From: Prorocentrum cordatum
Taxonomy: Eukaryota; Sar; Dinophyceae; Prorocentrales; Prorocentraceae
Direction: 5' to 3'
DNA length: 64,000 nucleotides
NCBI GenBank assembly: GCA_963575745.1
Contig: CAUYUJ010015272.1
Span: 242,001-306,000, forward strand
Of this stretch, positions 28,831 through 40,508 are shown piece by piece. The position numbers and the translations under genes are program-made. The notes below the pieces were generated by a model that was not told the DNA's origin, made no database searches, and saw only the letters and a list, made by a program, of their open reading frames with translations. Each line of letters opens with the position of its first letter. The first letter of the stretch is position 1.

Positions 28831-31800
28831 GCCGCGGTATGGGCTGTGGCAACGGGTCCCTCGCGAGGTCGGCCTGCAGGTCGAGGAGGACTGGGTCTTC
28901 GTCGAAGAGCCCGCAGTGTCTTGTGTGCGGCGGAAGACGGGCCCACTGGTCGTCACTGATGAGGGTGGTGAGAGGGAGTCTTTCACGGGCCCAGCACTTG
29001 CAGTCGCGGACAGTGTGCTCCTGAGTTTCCTCTTCCTCGTCGCAGTAGCGGCAGATGGGGCTGGGGTCTGCCGACGTGTTTGATCGGGATCGTCGCTGTT
29101 GGGTGCGATCCCCGCCCGACAGGTAGTTCAGGAGGAGCGCCAGCTGCCAGGCAGTGCATTTGGCTGCTCCTTTAGTTCGGGCGAGCCACGTGCTGGCGAA
29201 GAGGTCGAGGCCCTGTCTGACAGAGGATAGGTAGCCAAGGTCGTGTCGCCGTGGCTTGATCCTCCGCAGAAAAGCCCTGCGTTGCGAGGCCCGCAGCATG
29301 TGTAGGAAGGCGTTTTGGGGTAAATTCAGCCAGCTGATCTGGCAGCCCCAGTCGTCGTACATGATGCCAAATGTGGGCCAGGTCCATCGGAGCTGCTGGA
29401 GCGACTGGACGAGTCGTCCGACGGGTCCTCCACCAAACAGGGTCTGGACGTGGTGTTGGAGGTCTCTGGCGAGCCCACAGAGCGCAACGTCGCGGTTAAC
29501 CTGTCGCCGCAGGCACAGGAATGCTTCACGCTGCGTGATGGCGTCGATCTCCAGGGCGTGTCCTGGGACGCACACGGCCATGAGGGTCCAGAACTCGACC
29601 CACTTGTTCCCCTTGGGGCGGATAGCCGCCTTGAGGGCGTGGTTGTAGGCAGTTTTGGCAGGGCCTGATGGTGCTTGAATGTCGGTGCCCGTGGTGCAGA
29701 CGCTGGCAGCCAGGGACCGGGCGTGCCGCGCCTTGATAAGCATCGGCGATGGGAGCTTGCCAATGCGCGGCAGGCGAATAGTCGCCCTCCGTACACGGGC
29801 GTCTGCGGTGGCCGTGAGGTTAAGCGCGGCTGGAGCCGGCGCTGCCTCTGCGTTGATGTAACTCCCGACGAGCTTGAAGGAATCGACCACACGAAGGGGG
29901 CGCTCCGCCAGTGTGAGCTGGGTAACGGCGGCGTGAAGCTCGTCGGTGAGCGCCCACCCTGCCACTTTACCAGGGTGAATGCGTTGACCTGAGAATCGAT
30001 CAAACTTGGCGGTTTCGTCAAGAGATTTCTGCAGCTCAGACGCGGTGTGGGTAGTGGAGTTGCTGTCGTCAACAAAGGTAGTGCTGAGTGATCGAGGAAC
30101 GTATCGAAGCTGCCTCTTTGTCCACACGCACATGAGCAGCTTGATGTCGTCCAGGGACCACGAGCTTCCCTGGAGGTGACCGTTAGTCCTGGCCAAGTCC
30201 TTAGAGTACGCTCCGTTCGTGCGGATGTAGCGTTTGTGGTGTCTGTAGAAATTTCGGCGGACAGTAACGATGTCTTGAGGGCACCCCGAGTGCAGCGCAA
30301 GGTTAAGGCAGATGTCCGTGATGAGGTAGTCGAAGCACTTCTGTCGGTCAAGGGCAGCTCCAGCTAAGGGGAGGAGTAAAGCCCTGGCGTGTTCGATGCG
30401 CAGGGCGAGAGAGGTGCTGACATCCCCAATGGTGGCTTTGGGAACAGCGACGAAGCTCGTGGCATGGGTCCATCCTTGCCGCCAGGTCGTGAGGCTACGG
30501 TAGGCTGGCGCTTCCCACGCGTACATCCAAACGGAAAGAACCGAGAGAAGTCGTTGGTCCGTCGGGAGTTCCCCTCGGCCTTTTCGGAGGCGCGGGTTTG
30601 GCACGTGCAGGAGGGGCTCGGGGATGGTGCCAGTGCGTTGCATAGCACGTAAGACGCTGGCGAAGAGGCGAAGGATGTCGTAGGGTAACTCCTTAGCCTC
30701 CTTAGTTGTCCAGCCGTCGAGTCCCCCCGCGCGGCGCGGTGAACGGGTGCGAATGAAGTGGATGAGTTGGTCGTCGGTGAGGTGGAAAGGGGCTGCTGGT
30801 GATGGCGTAGGCAGCTCTTGTCGGTACTCGTCGTAGAAGTCTGCCCACGTCGGCATAGCTTCGGCGTCATGACCTGCGCGAGCGCGATACCTGCCCAAGA
30901 TGGGTTCCCAGGTGTCGACCATGAGCTTAAGCATGTCTTTGGTATTGGCAACAATGGCGTTGGCGGGGAGGGCGTCGGGAACCTGGGCAGGTGGTGGGTC
31001 ACGAGTGTGGCCTTCGTCGTTGTCAGTGTCGAGCGAACTACCGTCGCTGGGGCTGAAGCCGCCAGCGTCGGTGTCGGCATCACTATCGTCCGTGCAAGCT
31101 TGGTCAGGGTTGAAGGCGGTGGTGTCGCAGTGGAGCTGTGCATCGTCGGGAGTGGTAGGCGTGCGGAGATACGCCGTGGGCGAGCAGTCGGCAGCCCGTG
31201 CGTATATGGCCGCTTTTCGCCCGCTTGGCTCGCGGACACCCTCCGCCCAAATCTTAATACGTTCCGCTTTGACTCGGTTAGCACGTCGCGCCAGCTCTGA
31301 GTCAAGGTTTTGGATCAGACGGTCCAGGTGCTCTCCGCGTGGTGCTGGCACGTCGGGGGTCCAGGCCTCGGGAAAGGCCAGGAGGGCCGTGGGGCGCAGC
31401 TTGTGGCAGAGAAGGCGGGCCGCGGTCCACGTGCAGTCGTTGCGCTGCGCCAGGTACGGCGGGATAGCACGGCAGTCGATATGATGGTGCTGTCCGATGA
31501 AGCGAAGCTCGCAAAGTTGCCGATGGAGCTTGCGAAGGCGGTTCATGTGAATCGTGGAAGCTCCGTAGGTGGGAAAGGCGCGGGGGACGGCGGGTCGCTC
31601 CTCGAACGTGGGTGTGAGCCCGTGCATGGTAGGGGCCTTCTTTTTTGGATGGTCTGGCGGTGGGGGCGGCAGGTCGCGCAGCCGGGTAAGATGGTACTCA
31701 TGGCTGGCCTCGTTTGCCAGGGCGAACATGCGTTCCACATCGTCGCGTGTGTCAGCCTGCTCCATGCGGTCATGGTATCGCCCTGCGATGAGGGTCCCTA

Positions 31801-33710
31801 GTGCCTGAAGTTCGTGGTCCTCATGAGCTCCGTCGTTAGGAGGGTAAGGCGTGGGGGCTAGAAGGCGTGGGGCCGTATGGTCGAGGCGGCTAAGGTCGAG
31901 AGTGACCTGCAGGCCAACATGGGATTTCGCTGGCAAGTCACGCAGATAGCAGAAGTCGGTGACGAGGGATCGCGCCGCTTGGTTGGCGATGATATAATCG
32001 ATGCGCGAAGTGCGGGGGCACTTGGTGACGCGGTCCCAGTCAGGGATGTTGCCATATGTGTGCATGGTGTGGTCCGGTGTGCCTTCAGCGACGTTAAACC
32101 ATCCGTGCTGCATCATGTGCAGCAGGTGAGGATTGTCGTCGATGTTCGTGTTGGCGTCCATGCAAATGAAGTACGAGGCTGAGCCGACCCTCGCGGCGGC
32201 ACAGTCAGCAAGCCGAAACAAATCGGTGCTGTCTCCTCCAGCGACCCCGCAGAGGCTCGCAATGTAGATCCCAGCGGGCCCGTGGTTGTTTCGTCGCCGC
32301 CTGCGGCGGTGCTGGGTGCAGAGCGGGAGGAAGGCCTCGTGCCATCGTTTCTTGGCCTTGAGGGTGGCGATACAGGACGCAGTGTCGTCGACGGTGGAGT
32401 CGACGATGGCGTCCTTAGAGAGGATGGCGACCCCTCCCGAGGCTCCAGTGTTGCCCTCGACCGTGTGGTCCGTGCCACCGTGAGCAGCTTTGCGCTGGGC
32501 TCGCGCCAGATCCAGGTCAGGTCCCAGACTGGCCTTATATCCTCCGTGGTGTGGATTGGCGGCGTTGGTAGCGATGGCTTGCCTGGTAGGCTTGGCATGT
32601 CGGGTCTCCTGCAGTGCTATGACTGCGGCGTTGTGGTCGACACCTAGAGCGGTGATGGTTGGCCAGTTCGCTGGGAGACTCGTGATGTTGAGGCTGACGA
32701 GGTGGATGGAGCGACCTGGCCCGTCACCGTCGGTGGAGCTGGGGTTGGCACGCCCCGCACGGTGGAGGGCAGCCTGGCCCTCACCCAGGTAGAAAGCTTG
32801 GCCACAGTAGGAGCTCATGGCGTCGCAGCACATTGGCTTGGACGGGGCTGAAGCCGCCGTCAGGCCAGAAGTATAGGCAAGGCATGGTCGACACTGCGCC
32901 AGGGGGGGTTCATAAACATCGGCAAAACTGCCTCGAAAAATCCTCCTCACTCCTGTACCGTGGGGGACGGGGGGGGGAGAGGTGAGACGGCAGCAGAGGG
33001 AGAGGGAGGCGACTCCTCGATCCGTCCTGCCGAAAACAAGAACAAAAGCAAACCAGCGGCGGCGGCTCGGCGCGGCAGCGGCGCAACGCGCGCGCATATA
33101 CTGCGCGCGCGACACCGCTGGTCCGTCCTGCGGCGGCGCGCCCGCCCCGTCAGTAGCGTGATGAGCAGCATCGGGTGGAACAGCTCGAGCGGCGCGGTCG
33201 GTGGCCTGGCGCTGAGCCTCGTCCATGCCCGCTGCCGTGAGGCACGCGTTGCGGACAGGGCTGACTCCACGCGGGGCCGCCGCTGCCGCGGCAGCGGCTG
33301 CGGTGGCGGGGGCGCCGCCACGGCTCTGAGGAGAAAGCGGTGAGCCGCCGCCGAAGCCCGCCGCGAGGTCCTTGACGCGGTACTTGTTCTTGAAGGGGTC
33401 GAAGGTCGGCGCCTCGTCGATGGGGACGACAACGCGGGTGGGCGGTGGCAGCTCCTGGTCCGTGGACGGCGTCGGCTCGAGGTCGACCTGGCCAGGTTCG
33501 ATGGCGCTGGCACCGAAGCGTGGCACCACCTCGGGGGCTTGGACATCAGCCTGAGTCTCGCGGGGCGGCGAGCTCGTGGAGCTCCCAGGGGCCTTGCGCG
33601 AGCTGTGGCGGCTGCAGGACCGGCTGCGCGGGACGCGCCCGCCCGTGTGGCGGTCGCGTGGCGAGGTCGCCTGGGCGTTAGCGCGCGCAGAGTCCGCCCT
33701 GCTCCTGCGC
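28831..33710 (-). CDS. ORF2 central part of copy C: AP-endonuclease, RT and zinc knuckle
   Basis: An open frame of about 1,600 codons. AP-like endonuclease at about 31880-32713: SIHLVSLNITSLPANW, QETRH (catalytic Glu), FICMDANTN, SRIDYIIANQ and SHVGLQ. The reverse transcriptase follows: SPRRAGGLDGWTTKEA (30702-30745), motif A LDRQKCFDYL (30322-30352), motif B GSSWSLDDIK and motif C TTFVDDSN (30058-30080). A zinc-knuckle-like CRYCDEEEETQEHTVRDC lies at about 29000-29058. These nick the target and copy the element RNA at the nick. Unlike copy B, RT and endonuclease are in one uninterrupted frame here. The reading breaks upstream at a 16-bp deletion near 33712 and downstream at a G-run near 28825. 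Confidence 0.9.
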
Positions 33711-36299
33711 AGGGTGTTGGGCTGGGCTGGCGGGAGCCGCCTGTGCCGCCCGCCGCCGAGGCTGCAGCCTGGTCAGGGTCGACGGCGTCAGGGCGGGGGC
33801 TGACGTGGTGGGCACTACCCTCGCTGTGCCGCGGGGAGGCGCTGGGGTGCGCCTGGGTGTACGTGAGGACGAGCGGGACGAGCGGCTGCCGCTCGCGCTC
33901 AGGGGGGCCAGGTTTTGCCTGGGCAGGGCGCAGCGCTGCGGCCACGTTTGGCGGGGGCGTGTGTTGGCGCGGTTGCCGGGCACGCACGTTCGCCTCGCGC
34001 CATCCTTCAGGGCGCCCTGTCCTGCCTCGGCTGGGTGCAGCCCCCTGGGCTGAAGCCGCAGGGGTTACCACTGCGGGCTGGTAGCTAGCGGTGCTGTCAT
34101 GGCGGCCTGGGTAATTTCCCCAGGCACGCGTGGACCCTGGCACGGGCGAGGTGGCCCGTGGGGGAGCCTGCACGCGTGCACGCGGGTAGCCGATGACCGC
34201 TGGGTGCACCCTGGCGTGGGGGGCGTGGCCATAGCTGGAGGCGGCTGCTTCTGCCGCCGCGGGCCTGGCGCCAATGGGGCCACGGTGGTGGGTGGCTCCC
34301 CCGCCGTACACCGCGTTGTCGCCTGTCGGGACGCGCGCGGGAGAGCGGTTGCGGGGCGTGCTCGGCTGACCTGCGTCGCGTTGGTCGCGCTGCTGGGTGC
34401 GCTGCTGGTGCTGTTGGTAGCGCTGCTGGTCGGCTCTCGAGAGCGGGCGGGTGTCGGGGAGGATGGGCGGCACGTCGGGCCGCCGCCAGCACTGATAGAC
34501 GTGCTCGAAGGCATGGTCTGGGTAAGTCTCCCCGACGGGTGAGTAGCGCCGTACATGCTCCACGTAGTCAATGTTCTGCGGCTCGGGGAGCACCGTGATG
34601 TTCACAGCCCGCTGGTGCGCTGGTCCATAGAGACAGAAGCTACCACGGTTGCTGCGGTCGTGTTTCAGCTCGGCTTCGGTCGTGGCACGGCTCACCATGG
34701 CGTCGCAGAGGCGCATGTCGTAGTCGAGGGCTTGAGGCCCAGGGCCGCCCTCGGCATCCCAGTACAGTACCACGTCTCGCCAGCGGGTGCGGGTAGTGTG
34801 GATGCGCTCGGCGATAGACTCGCAGACGGTCCTGACTGTGACACGATCCCTATGCATGTTGGTGATGGCTAGGGAGTAAGGTCGGCGGACCGTTTTGTTG
34901 AAGATGAAGTCCTCCTTGGGGCCTGGTGAGGGCCGAAGAGCACGTAGCCTTCCCTCCACAGCGGTTGGTCGGGAGACGGGTCTTCAGGCATCCCCGTTCC
35001 TGTGAACCCTGGTGGCCGCCTCGTGCCGTCGGGCAATCCCTGCTTGAGGACGCGACGCGGCCTCGGTGGTAGATACCATTGACCTTGGTAACCTGCTTGG
35101 CCTGGTTGTGGAGGCTCCCCCCGGGGCCTGAAGGCGCTCGGGGGGGTTCCTTGAGGTCGTGCTGGGCTGGCGCGTTGCCGTATTGGCGGGCGAGGATGTG
35201 CGGAGGCATCCCTGTGGCACGGACGTCGAACAGGCTGTGCGGACGAGGCGGATGAGGGCATCTGCTGGAGAGGCAGCATGTGTCGGAGTCCCGGTTGTCG
35301 GTGCTGTACGCACACGTCCAGCTGTTGCAAGAGTAGTCCGTGGACCAGTCCATAAGTGCACGTAGTCCGCTGAGGGAGCAGTCTGGGCACGTTGGGTGGC
35401 CCGAGGTGCCGAGCTGCGTGTTGCTGCGGGCCGCACAGTACTGACAGCATTGGAATCGGCACTGTAGGCATGTCCAGCGTCCTGGTAGGGGCGGGAGCGC
35501 TTGCTCGTTGGTGCCTGCGTCGTCTGGGTGGGGTCGGGGTCGATCCCACAAGGGCCAGACGTCGGCGAACCAGGACTGGCCTGTGGTGCGGACCACCTCA
35601 GCGGGGAGGCGAGCGTCGTCAGCATGGCGCTCGATCCACTGGGGCCCCAGGTCCGCTGGGATCATGACCGTGCGCCAAGTGTCGTCCGCCTTGACGTGGA
35701 CTTGGGTCGGTGCCCAGAGCCTGGTAGTGGTATCGCCATGGTCGTGGCGGAGGATGACCCAGCCGTCGCGACCCGCAACCGCAGGGTCGATAACGCGGTG
35801 GCCCACGACGGTCGTCCCCCACGGTAAGTAGGCGCCGTCGTGGTGCTCGCCCGGGTCAAGCCAGACCTCGATGCCAGGGGCATTGACACGGGCCCGCACA
35901 TCGCGGACGGGGAAGGCAAGATAACAGTGGTGGCGGTCGGCTCCTACTCCGTCTCGATGGGCTCTCCACGTCTCGAGGTCGCTGTTGTCTTGTTCTTGTG
36001 TGTTTTGTGATTTTTGTTTCTGTGTTGTGTGGTTGCGTTGTGTTTGATGTTGTTTTTGCTTGTGGTTTGTTGTTGTTTTGTTTATGTTTTTTGTTTTTTT
36101 TGTTTGTTTTTGTGTTTGTACTGTTTTTTTGTTCTTTGTTTGTTTTATTGTTTTTTTTGTTTGTTTTGTATTTCTTGTTGTTGGTTTGTTTTTTTCTTTT
36201 GTCTTTTTTTTTCTTCTTTTTCTTTTTTTTGGCTTTTTTTTTTTTTTGGGTTTGGTTGTTGTTTCCGTGGGTTGTCTGTATTGTGTTTGTTTTTGTTTA
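33711..36299 (-). pseudogene. ORF2 middle region of copy C: SH3-like, Cys-rich and disordered parts (frameshifted)
   Basis: This corresponds to the uninterrupted coding of copy B at about 12200-14510. In order: GIEVWLDPGEHHDGAYLPWG (possible SH3-like barrel), a Cys cluster (WTCLQCRFQCCQYCAAR and TCPDCSLSGLR, about 35395-35490), a segment rich in Tyr/Arg/Asp (HRDRVTVRTVCESIAERIHT) and long SP/R/Q-rich disorder. Breaks relative to copy B: the 316-bp insertion at 35990-36305, an indel near 34920 and a 16-bp deletion near 33712. The Cys cluster could bind zinc; role unknown. Confidence 0.7.
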
Positions 36300-36305
36300 G
36301 TTGTC
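35990..36305. repeat. 316-bp T/G-rich low-complexity insertion in ORF2 of copy C
   Basis: Copy B reads directly across this site (14495-14515). In copy C a plus-strand stretch made almost only of T and G, with very few A or C, is inserted and flanked by TTGTC on both sides (35985-35989 and 36301-36305). It puts a TAA (36299-36297) into ORF2 at the junction and, being 3n+1 long, shifts the frame. Another minus-strand frame remains open through it as a Lys/Thr/Gln-rich peptide. Confidence 0.85.
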
Positions 36306-39300
36306 CGAGGTGGAGTTTCCGCCGCTCTGCCGTGACGAACGCGAGGCAGATCGCCGTGGGCGAGCATGGCCTCGGGCGAGGGCGGCGGCCGCGCTGATGA
36401 GGGACGGCGTACGGCGGTCGTCGGCTCCTGATGTCGTCGATGAGCGGTCTGGACTGTGTGCCAGGGCGGCGCCTGACTGGTAGGTGCGCGGTGGGCCAGA
36501 CGCGGCCCCAGGGCTGGAGCCGCTGGGGCACGGCTCTCGTGCGTCGGACTGCCCCCGCACGGGGGCGGCTTGCAAGCCAGTGTACACCAGGTCGATCAGT
36601 GGCTGCGGGTCCAGCTGGAGCTTGCGAAGCGAGACGCGTGGACGGGGCTGGTTGGGGTCGGCCCTGGTGGCGGCTTCGGTGTCGTAGTGCTGCTTAGCCC
36701 ATGCTCGCGCTGCCTCTGGCGAGTATAGTGCCTGCGGCGGTGGCCACGCTGCCGCGATGTCCAGCCTGCGCCAGGTGTTAGCTTCCTGGTCGCGGGCTTC
36801 AGCCGCCTCGCGGAGGTCTGGGTGATCGTAGCCAACGATGTGGAGGGCGTGCGCACAGTCGCCCATGCCATAGGCTTGTGGTAGGGCACGGCACCTGGAG
36901 GCAGCTTCCGTGGGGGCACACCAGTCCATGCGGATGAGGAGGCCCAGGACCCGAGGGTAGATGAGGCGCGCTCCGTGGGCCTCCCCTTTCACGAAGTTGT
37001 GCCAGTTCTCACCGCGCGGCGGTTGGGTAGCCTCGCACATCCAGAGCGCGATGGGTCCCCACGCGAGGGTGTCGCCCTCGAGGTTGTAGGGCGGGTGAGG
37101 CGGCACTGCGTACCACGCGGCCAGCGACGGGTGCACACTCACGTACGTGCGGCCAACATTTGTGGCGGTTCGACCCTTCGCTTCACGGCGGGGGCCTGGC
37201 AGGAGGTGACCTCCGTTGAAAGCGAGACGAGCCGCAAGGTCGCCGCGGGTCCCGTGCCAGAAGACCGTGGGCGTGTCAGTGGTGGGTTGACGGAGGTCCC
37301 ACGTGAGGTAGGGGAAGATCGTCTCGCCTGAGTTCCCGCCCGAGTCTTCCAGCACCCAAGTGAGTCGGTCCGGGGGCCTCTGCATGATGTCAGTCCACGG
37401 CGCCAACGCTTGGAGCGTTGGATCATGGGTGAATCGAGGATGGTCGTGGAGCCGCAGGGCGTCTTTGATGTCCTCTGTAGTTACGCCACTGTTACCAAGC
37501 GCAAAGCCGTTTTGGTACAGGGCGGTGAGGATGCTCGTCGGCGGCACGGGGACCGCTGGGTCGCGCTGGATGGTGTTGCGTAAGTTGCGCGTCGGTGGCC
37601 TGAGGGCTGGGTGGGGCGTACCAGGGCCTGGAGGCGCCTGGGGCCTGGCGGGTGATGCATAGCGTGCTCGCCGTCGTGGTGGTTGGGTGTCCATGTCGGA
37701 AGAGGAACCACGAGCATCTGCATGTCGGAAGATGGACCACGGGCTGTCGAGGGTGCGCTCACGTGTTTCCCTTGCCTCGGCGTCGCTGGCATGGGCTGTG
37801 GCGTCTTCGTGAGTCGGTGGGTTACCATAAGCCGCACCGCTTATGGGGCCGTCTCGCGGGGACGGGCTGGTCGATCGTGGTGTGACAGACGAGGCTCGCG
37901 ATACCGCGGCAGTGACTTCGACAATGGCGGCGGTGGTGGCGGTGGTAACGTCGGCGACCGCGGCGGCAACTGCAGCAGCATAGTGTTCCTGTAGCAGCGG
38001 GTGTCGAAGTGAGTGCACGTGCTGGCTCTCGGGTTCGTCGGGATGCGTGCGCGGCATTGTGTATGTGGCCTCGTCACGCGGCCTCCTGTTCGGTTGGCAA
38101 CAGCGGAGGCACCACTGGGCCGTGGATGAGTCCAGGGCGCGCGCACAGATGCGGGCTCCTACGTGTCCGACGGCTCCTTGAGCGAGAAGTTTGGCGCCGA
38201 CCAGAAGAAGACCGCACACCACTCCGCCAGTGGCAATGGCTCCGAGTTTGCCACTGGCCCATTTCAGGACACCCCCGAGGCCAGACCCGACTGCGCTGGC
38301 TCCGCCCGAGACGATATCTCTGAGTTTGGCGCTGGTCCACTTGAGAATACCCCACAGGGCGGGCGTGACGTTGTATGCCGTTGTGCGTCGGGGCGTAGTG
38401 GACACAGATGTGCCTGGTGCCGCCGCTTCACGTCGTCGTCGCTGCCGGTAGCTGGGGTCTCGGCTCGGTGTCGGCAAGTACCCGTCGATCTGGTCCTTGT
38501 ACGGCATGGCTACCACGATGGCATACGTGGCCACGAAGAGACAAATGAGACAGCCGCAGCGTCGGGAGGCCGCTGCGCTGTGCGGGGCCTCGTAGGAGCC
38601 GCTGGCGTCAGGGCTCGCGTCGTCGATGGGGTCGTTGTCGATGCCAGCCTGCCAGTGGTCGACGGCGCTGGAATTGGAGTCAGTCGCGTTAGCACGGCAG
38701 ACAAGGGTGCGGGGCGTGGTTCTGCCACCTGAGGTCTGAAGCCGTCCAGATCCAGCCAATGCTGCAGCGGGGCTGAAGCCGCCACTGCGCGAGCTGGTTA
38801 GAGCTGGCGATGCAGTGGGATGGCTTGTCTCGTCGGCGGCAGTGGCGCCTTCAGCGTCGTTGAGCTGTACGCTGGGGTCGGCCTGGGCCGAGTTGTTGGG
38901 CGGACTGCTGTGCGACAGGGGGCGCCCTATGTAGGGTTCGCTGTCACGGTCACGCTGGGCCGTGTGACCTGGCGGTGCCGTGCCGTCGCGATCCTGGGTT
39001 TCCATGTCGTCCTGGCTATCGTCCGACGCGTGGAAAGAGTCTAGGGATATGTTGCTGATATCGCTGGCCGCGATGTGTTGGAGCAGAAGCGGTTCGGCGT
39101 CGGCCGCGGGCTGGTCACTCGTGGCGTGTTGGGCGAGGGGGCCAGCTGGCGGTGGTAGGTTTAGCGGTTCCATCGGTGCCGCGGCGAGCTCCGCCTCGAC
39201 AAGCGGCTGCATGTCTGGCGGGTGGTGCAGGATCGCATCCGCGAGGTACGCCAGGGCGTCTTGGTCGGGTGGAGGGAGGCCTCTTGGCAGCAAGGCGTGG

Positions 39301-40337
39301 GCCCGTGAGAGGTATGGCGGCAATGGTGCCGTGAAAGCCTCAGGGCCGACGAGCTGGGCACGAGCGCCCTGGTATTCCAGAAGGAGGCCAAAGTAGCGGG
39401 TGGGGTACTCGCGGCTGCCCTGGATACGAGTGAGGTTGCGGTTGGTGCGCTGTCTGTCGGGGCCCGCTCTGTGCCAGATGTCCTCGCACATGTCGAACGC
39501 GGTGCGCTGGCGCAGGGCGTCGTTTTTCTCCTCGGAATCCTCCTGGAAAAAGTGGTCGTACTGTGGCAGATGGAGCGTCGCCAGGATGTACGGGACGCAG
39601 TCCTCGAGCCATGCCCAGAACACGTCCTGATGGTCCTCACCTGGTGCCCACGCCGCGGCGCACGGTATGAGCCGTGCTCGGATCATCATCAGGTGCCAGA
39701 AAGCGGGGTCCTCCTCGGGTTCGCCCCTGGCGCACAGAGGGGTAGTGAGACCCGTGGGGCTAAAGCGGGGCACGACAGCGGGGCTGAAGCCGCCACTGCG
39801 TGCCTGGGCCTTGTCAGCGGCCCCGTCGAGGATGTGCTGCACGACGGTCGAGGACAAGCTGAGGACGGACTGCGATGCATGTGTCGTAGTTGACGAGGAC
39901 GTGCTCGTAGGAGACATGCTGGTACTCGCCGTAGCCGTCGTAGTAGCCGTCGGAGTCCCAGGGGGGCAACGCGTGGGGCAGGGCCCCTGGTGCTGCTCAA
40001 GCCAGGCGCTCGCGATGGCGCCCAGCGGCCCGTTGCCGCACGGACCCGCGGCGGCGGTGCTGTTCACGATCGGGTCCAAAATGGCGCAGTGATCGTATTT
40101 GTAGATGCTGTCATCGCAAAGGTAGAAGAGCGTCCCACGTTCAGCGTGTCGCAGGAAAACCTCTCCTCCATGCTGGGGCGCACCGCCTGAAGACGGGTGT
40201 GCTCCAGCTAGCGAAGGGAGGGCCAGGCTGCAGGCAAGGCGCCACATGATGGCGAGGCCTGGCGGGCGGCGCGAGCGATGAGCCGAAAGCTGCATGTCAG
40301 CACACGTCCTCAAATACCCCTGAATGCTCATGTACAT
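36300..40337 (-). CDS. ORF2 N-terminal part of giant LINE copy C
   Basis: About 1,346 codons from ATG 40337-40335 to the insertion. An inner ATG at 40247 begins a signal-peptide-like stretch. A hydrophobic segment (CLICLFVATYAIVVAMPY, about 38500-38560) is followed by two related amphipathic units (GILKWTSAKLRDI, GVLKWASGKLGAI) and a second hydrophobic stretch (GGVVCGLLLVGAKLLAQGAV), then an Ala-rich helix. At about 36940-37290 lies an ADP-ribosyltransferase-like pattern: TVFWHGTRGDL, GRTYVSVHPSLAAWYA and ALWMCEAT. Such a long N-terminal extension before the endonuclease is not typical of LINEs. The frame is also open upstream to the ORF1 stop. The function is unknown. Confidence 0.75.
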
Positions 40338-40508
40338 TGCTACAATCACGCCCCCTGCAAGACTACGGGTGTCCCTACACCAGATAGCTTGCGCGTGCTG
40401 CTGCCAAAACAGACATGAGGTGACAAGAAAGAGATACGACGCGAAGAGGGGAGAGATGCCTCTGAAGGCGCTTCCTCGGAGGGCTGAGGCGGGCTCTCTG
40501 AGGCACCT
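40338..40508 (-). other. In-phase ORF1-ORF2 spacer, open for 57 codons
   Basis: Reading from just after the ORF1 TGA (40511-40509) to the ORF2 ATG there is no stop in the ORF1/ORF2 phase. The encoded stretch includes a hydrophobic run (ASYLFLVTSCLFW). Copy A (2131-2301) has the same length and is also open. Confidence 0.85.
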
